Shown: piece by piece, positions 61,296 to 64,000 of the stretch | Numbering within the stretch: the stretch's first letter is position 1 | Layout of the letters: each line of letters starts with the position of its first letter | Assembly: GCF_900142465.1 (NCBI RefSeq) | Contig: NZ_FRAX01000002.1 | Coordinates: 307,554 to 371,553, forward strand | DNA: 64,000 nucleotides | Reading direction: 5' to 3' | Source of the DNA: Fibrobacter sp. UWH6 | Lineage (GTDB): Bacteria > Fibrobacterota > Fibrobacteria > Fibrobacterales > Fibrobacteraceae | Position numbers and translations under genes: made by a program | The notes under the pieces: generated by a model | What the model was told of the DNA's origin: nothing | What the model saw: the letters and a program-made list of their open reading frames with translations, nothing else | Databases searched by the model: none

Positions 61296-61421
61296 TTAAA
61301 CGAAGGCGAATATTACCAGGAGGGCCGTCGCAACAGCGAGAACGCCGCTGATGAAGGCTTCCACCTTCGGGCCATACTGCTTTGTCTCAGTATGCGTCTC
61401 ATCTTGAAAACGCTGTTCCAT
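61296..61421 (-). CDS. 41-aa membrane mini-protein
   Basis: The ATG at 61421 has a strong AAGGAAGG ribosome site 5 bases upstream. The peptide is MEQRFQDETHTETKQYGPKV followed by a hydrophobic helix (AFISGVLAVATALLVIFAFV) that ends the protein. A tail-anchored topology is predicted. No family is recognised. It is transcribed against pgi and ends about 40 bases from the sigma-cassette terminator. Confidence 0.6.
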   Translation of the reverse strand: MEQRFQDETHTETKQYGPKVEAFISGVLAVATALLVIFAFV

Positions 61422-61627
61422 AATACCTTCCTTTACACCACAGGGTTTCCCATCCCTGTCTTTACAAATTACAAAATTTCTCCATTCTTGAGGTGAGTTT
61501 CGTCACAGAAATCTATGGACTTTCCATCCACGAGTATTAGGGGTTGGAATATTAGAAATTGTCTTATTCCAACTTTTTCTATATTTCCGCCCGTATTTAA
61601 CTCCCGCCTAGCGGAAAGGATTAAACT

Positions 61628-63274
61628 ATGTCTAAACTGACTGATTCTATGGAATGGAAGGCTCTCGAAGCCCACTCCGAAGTTGCAAAGACCTGGCACA
61701 TGAAGGAACTCTTCGCCAAGGATCCCAGCCGCGCTGCCAAGTTCAGCGCCGAAGCTTGCGGCCTCTTCCTGGACTACTCCAAGAACATCATCACTGACGA
61801 AACCATGGCCAAGCTCCAGGACCTCCTGAAGTCTGCCAACTTCGAAGAAATCCGCGCTAAGTACTTCGGTGGCGAAAAGATCAACACCACCGAAAAGCGT
61901 GCAGTTCTCCACACTGCTCTCCGCTACAAGGGTAACGATCCTATCTGCGTCGACGGCAAGGACGTTATGCCCGAAGTCCGTGCTGTTCTCAAGCACATGG
62001 AAGAATTCACCAACCTGGTCCGCAACGGTTCCTGGAAGGGCCACACCGGCAAGTCCATCAAGTATGTGGTGAACATCGGTATCGGTGGTTCTGACCTTGG
62101 CCCGGTGATGGTTACCGAAGCCCTCAAGCCCTATGCTGGCGAAAACGCTCCCGAAGTGTTCTTCGTTTCTAACATCGACGGCACCCACATGGCAGAAACC
62201 CTGAAGAAGGTCAACCTGGAAGAAACCCTCTTCATCGTCGCTTCCAAGACTTTCACCACCCTCGAAACCATGACCAATGCAGAAACCGCCAAGGCTGCAG
62301 TTCTCAAGGCTTTCAACGGCGACGAAAAGTCCATCGCCAAGCACTTCGTTGCTCTTTCCACCAACACCGAAGCTGTTTCCGCTTTCGGTATCGACCCGGC
62401 CAACATGTTCGAATTCTGGAACTGGGTTGGCGGCCGCTACTCTCTGTGGTCTGCAATCGGTCTGTCCATCTCCCTGCGCATCGGCTTCGATAACTACATG
62501 AAGCTCCACCAGGGTGCTTACGAAATGGATCAGCACTTCAAGACTGCTCCTGCCGACAAGAACCTGCCGGTTATCCTCGCCCTCATCGGTGTCTGGTACA
62601 ACAACTTCTTTGGTGCATCCAGCTACGCTATGCTCCCCTACGACCAGTACCTCCATCGCCTGGCCGCCTACTTCCAGCAGGCTGACATGGAATCCAACGG
62701 TAAGTTCGTTGACCGCGACTGCAACCGCGTCGACTACCAGACTGGTCCGATCCTCTGGGGCGAACCGGGTACCAACGGTCAGCACGCCTTCTATCAGCTG
62801 ATCCACCAGGGCACCAAGATGATTCCTTGCGACTTCATCGCCCCGGCAAACAGCCACAACGCAGTTGGCGATCACCACCAGAAGCTGCTCTCCAACTTCT
62901 TCGCTCAGCCCGAAGCCCTCATGAACGGCAAGACTCAGGAACAGGCTGCAGAAGAACTCCGCAAGGCAGGCAAGTCTGAAGAAGAAATCGCTTTCCTCGC
63001 TCCCCACAAGGTGTTCGAAGGCAACAAGCCCACCAACTCCATCATGATGGACTACGTTTCTCCGGAACGTCTCGGTGCTCTCATTGCCATGTACGAACAC
63101 AAGATCTTCACCCAGGGCGTTATCTGGAACATCAACAGCTACGACCAGTGGGGTGTTGAACTGGGTAAGCAGCTGGCCATGAAGATCCTCCCGGAACTGA
63201 AGGCTGACACCGAACTCAAGCACGACTCTTCCACCAACCAGCTCATCAACTGGTTCAAGAAGAATCAGAAGTAA
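61628..63274 (+). CDS. pgi: Glucose-6-phosphate isomerase
   Basis: This 548-residue enzyme interconverts glucose-6-phosphate and fructose-6-phosphate in glycolysis. Phosphosugar isomerase signatures are present: [32 protein letters not shown], and [17 protein letters not shown] (catalytic Glu and Gln). Codon use is strongly biased, as in a highly expressed gene. It starts after a clear AGCGGAAAGGA ribosome site and is followed by its own terminator. Confidence 0.97.
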   Translation: MSKLTDSMEWKALEAHSEVAKTWHMKELFAKDPSRAAKFSAEACGLFLDYSKNIITDETMAKLQDLLKSANFEEIRAKYFGGEKINTTEKRAVLHTALRYKGNDPICVDGKDVMPEVRAVLKHMEEFTNLVRNGSWKGHTGKSIKYVVNIGIGGSDLGPVMVTEALKPYAGENAPEVFFVSNIDGTHMAETLKKVNLEETLFIVASKTFTTLETMTNAETAKAAVLKAFNGDEKSIAKHFVALSTNTEAVSAFGIDPANMFEFWNWVGGRYSLWSAIGLSISLRIGFDNYMKLHQGAYEMDQHFKTAPADKNLPVILALIGVWYNNFFGASSYAMLPYDQYLHRLAAYFQQADMESNGKFVDRDCNRVDYQTGPILWGEPGTNGQHAFYQLIHQGTKMIPCDFIAPANSHNAVGDHHQKLLSNFFAQPEALMNGKTQEQAAEELRKAGKSEEEIAFLAPHKVFEGNKPTNSIMMDYVSPERLGALIAMYEHKIFTQGVIWNINSYDQWGVELGKQLAMKILPELKADTELKHDSSTNQLINWFKKNQK

Positions 63275-63309
63275 GCTTAGCTTCCCTAGAGATTGCAAAA
63301 AAACACAGC

Positions 63310-63342
63310 AACAGTGACCTCGGACGAGGCCACTGTTTTTTT
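63310..63342 (+). terminator. Terminator of pgi
   Basis: ACAGTG-a-CCTCG / AGG-c-CACTGT stem followed by TTTTTTT. Confidence 0.85.
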
Positions 63343-63396
63343 GTTTAAACCTTTTCAAAAAAAAGATATATTAGGGAATAATTTAAAAGGAGTCTT

Positions 63397-63705
63397 ATGA
63401 AAAAAATCGCTTTTGTAATATCTGCGGCAGCTGCTGTAGTCTTGATGCAAGGCTGTGCCGCTTCCGGTATATCAGCCGCCCGTTATTGGGACGGCCACAA
63501 GTTCCTGATGCTTGAAGATCATTGGGGCGAGCCTACAGAAAAGCAGGAAGCCGAAGACGGTTCCTACCGGGCAATATTCCGTGCCGGCGAAGATTGCACC
63601 GCAACATTCTACGTCAACCAGGCAGGTATCATCACATCTCACAATTTTGTAGGACAATCCTGCAGTTTCGACGCCTACAACCGCCTGAAGAATATCGAGC
63701 ACTAA
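63397..63705 (+). CDS. Small lipoprotein
   Basis: This 102-residue protein has a signal peptide with lipobox LMQGC. The short beta-rich domain contains WGEPTEKQEAEDGSYRAIF and two Cys (ED-C-T, QS-C-S) that could form a disulfide. It resembles small lipoproteins of the SmpA/BamE-like kind in size and pattern, but the match is loose. An AAGGAG ribosome site precedes the start. Confidence 0.7.
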   Translation: MKKIAFVISAAAAVVLMQGCAASGISAARYWDGHKFLMLEDHWGEPTEKQEAEDGSYRAIFRAGEDCTATFYVNQAGIITSHNFVGQSCSFDAYNRLKNIEH

Positions 63706-63709
63706 TCTA

Positions 63710-63735
63710 ATAGGCACGCGAAGCGTGTCATTCTG
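63710..63735. repeat. REP-like palindrome
   Basis: GGCACGCGAAGCGTGTCATTCTGA holds a CACGC/GCGTG palindrome with the GTCATTCTGA tail seen in REP-type repeats. The rest of the 183-base gap up to 63888 is AT-rich and, apart from the leader hairpin near 63840, empty. Confidence 0.45.
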
Positions 63736-63839
63736 ATTACGCATTGAAATCGAGGCTTCTGAATTTACATTCTTTTAACAAAGTAACTCTTGCCAAATTT
63801 TAGATAAATTCTAATATTCATCCCGAGCGTTACGAACAG

Positions 63840-63888
63840 CCTCCTGAACACTTGAGTTAATCAAGTGTTTTTTCTTATAGGAGACAAT
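63840..63888 (+). promoter_or_regulatory. Leader hairpin enclosing the ribosome site of the last gene
   Basis: CTCCT (63841-63845) can pair with the ribosome site AGGAG (63879-63883). Between them ACACTTGA/TCAAGTGT forms a hairpin followed by TTTTTTCTT. The element could be a terminator of an upstream RNA or a translation switch. Confidence 0.45.
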
Positions 63889-64000
63889 ATGCACATTCAA
63901 AAAACAACAAACATCATCGGCAACAACGAATCCCCCAAAACGGAAATCGCGTCTCTATTGGCGGATTGCGCCTTCAAGTACGTGTACACCCGAGACAATC
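63889..64000 (+). CDS. Unrecognised protein, 3'-truncated by the window
   Basis: The ATG at 63889 follows an AGGAG ribosome site at 6 bases spacing. The first 37 codons (MHIQKTTNIIGNNESP...) stay open to the window end. Too short for a family call. The leader has a structured element around the ribosome site. Confidence 0.5.
   Translation, partial: MHIQKTTNIIGNNESPKTEIASLLADCAFKYVYTRDN

Noticed and set aside
61469..63358. 629-codon minus-strand frame opposite pgi
   Set aside because: Pgi has full catalytic motifs; the minus frame is a shadow of its biased codon use.
1..64000. CRISPR arrays, rRNA, tRNA and intact insertion sequences
   Set aside because: No regularly spaced direct repeats, no tRNA-type T-loop with matching acceptor stem and no transposase frame were found.

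Overview
The window looks like chromosome of a Fibrobacter-type bacterium (rumen or gut Fibrobacteres). This is an inference from gene style: Lys-AAG and Glu-GAA-rich housekeeping genes, many small Cys-Ser lipoproteins, a secreted M6 protease with poly-Ser linkers, Mla/MCE lipid transport, several GGDEF proteins and TATATT-type -10 boxes. No rRNA, tRNA, CRISPR array or intact insertion sequence was seen. Base composition falls in two classes. The housekeeping blocks (about 14.9-24.1, 43.9-51.8 and 53.6-63.3 kb) are GC-richer. The accessory blocks (about 3.6-13 and 29.5-43.6 kb) are AT-rich and full of conflict or defence-type genes.

Layout. 0-3.6 kb: a 5'-truncated Fic protein whose catalytic His is Arg, then a large two-domain AAA ATPase. 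3.8-12.3 kb: a minus-strand accessory locus. Its core is six tightly packed genes: three different dynamin-like GTPases, two single-pass membrane proteins and a uracil-DNA-glycosylase-fold protein. Upstream lie a leader with an 11-G tract and a terminator hairpin, a small Cys protein and a TerB-DnaJ protein. 12.3-12.7 kb holds large nested palindromes. 12.7-29.5 kb: mixed genes (two-finger mini-protein, PrsW protease, PARG-like hydrolase, DUF58, an EF-G paralogue, two GGDEF proteins, YolD/Y-family polymerase, xpt-permease, lipoproteins, SEC-C protein, alcohol dehydrogenase).

29.6-43.6 kb is a defence and toxin-antitoxin island: AbrB/PIN, mobile mystery proteins A and B (Xre/Fic), a TOTE-type primase-helicase, AbiEi/AbiEii, a helicase relic, HipB/HipA, a four-gene cluster of a triple-AAA protein with three membrane proteins, and an AbiF-like HEPN RNase flanked by an attenuator-like leader and a small RNA that has its own promoter and terminator.

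43.9-64 kb is mainly housekeeping: leuS, two outer-membrane barrels, an MFS-spermidine-synthase fusion, a secreted M6 protease, a PII/PII/DUF1538 transport operon, an Mla operon (mlaE-mlaF-mlaD-lipoprotein), an ECF sigma cassette with a CpxP/Spy-like protein carrying a collagen-like stretch, a 41-residue membrane mini-protein, pgi, a lipoprotein, and a truncated gene whose ribosome site is enclosed in a hairpin.

The two best candidates for undescribed systems are the triple-dynamin operon (3.8-11.1 kb) and the triple-AAA plus membrane-protein operon (38.0-42.5 kb). The AbiF locus with its RNA (42.5-43.6 kb) is the best candidate for an RNA-controlled toxin.
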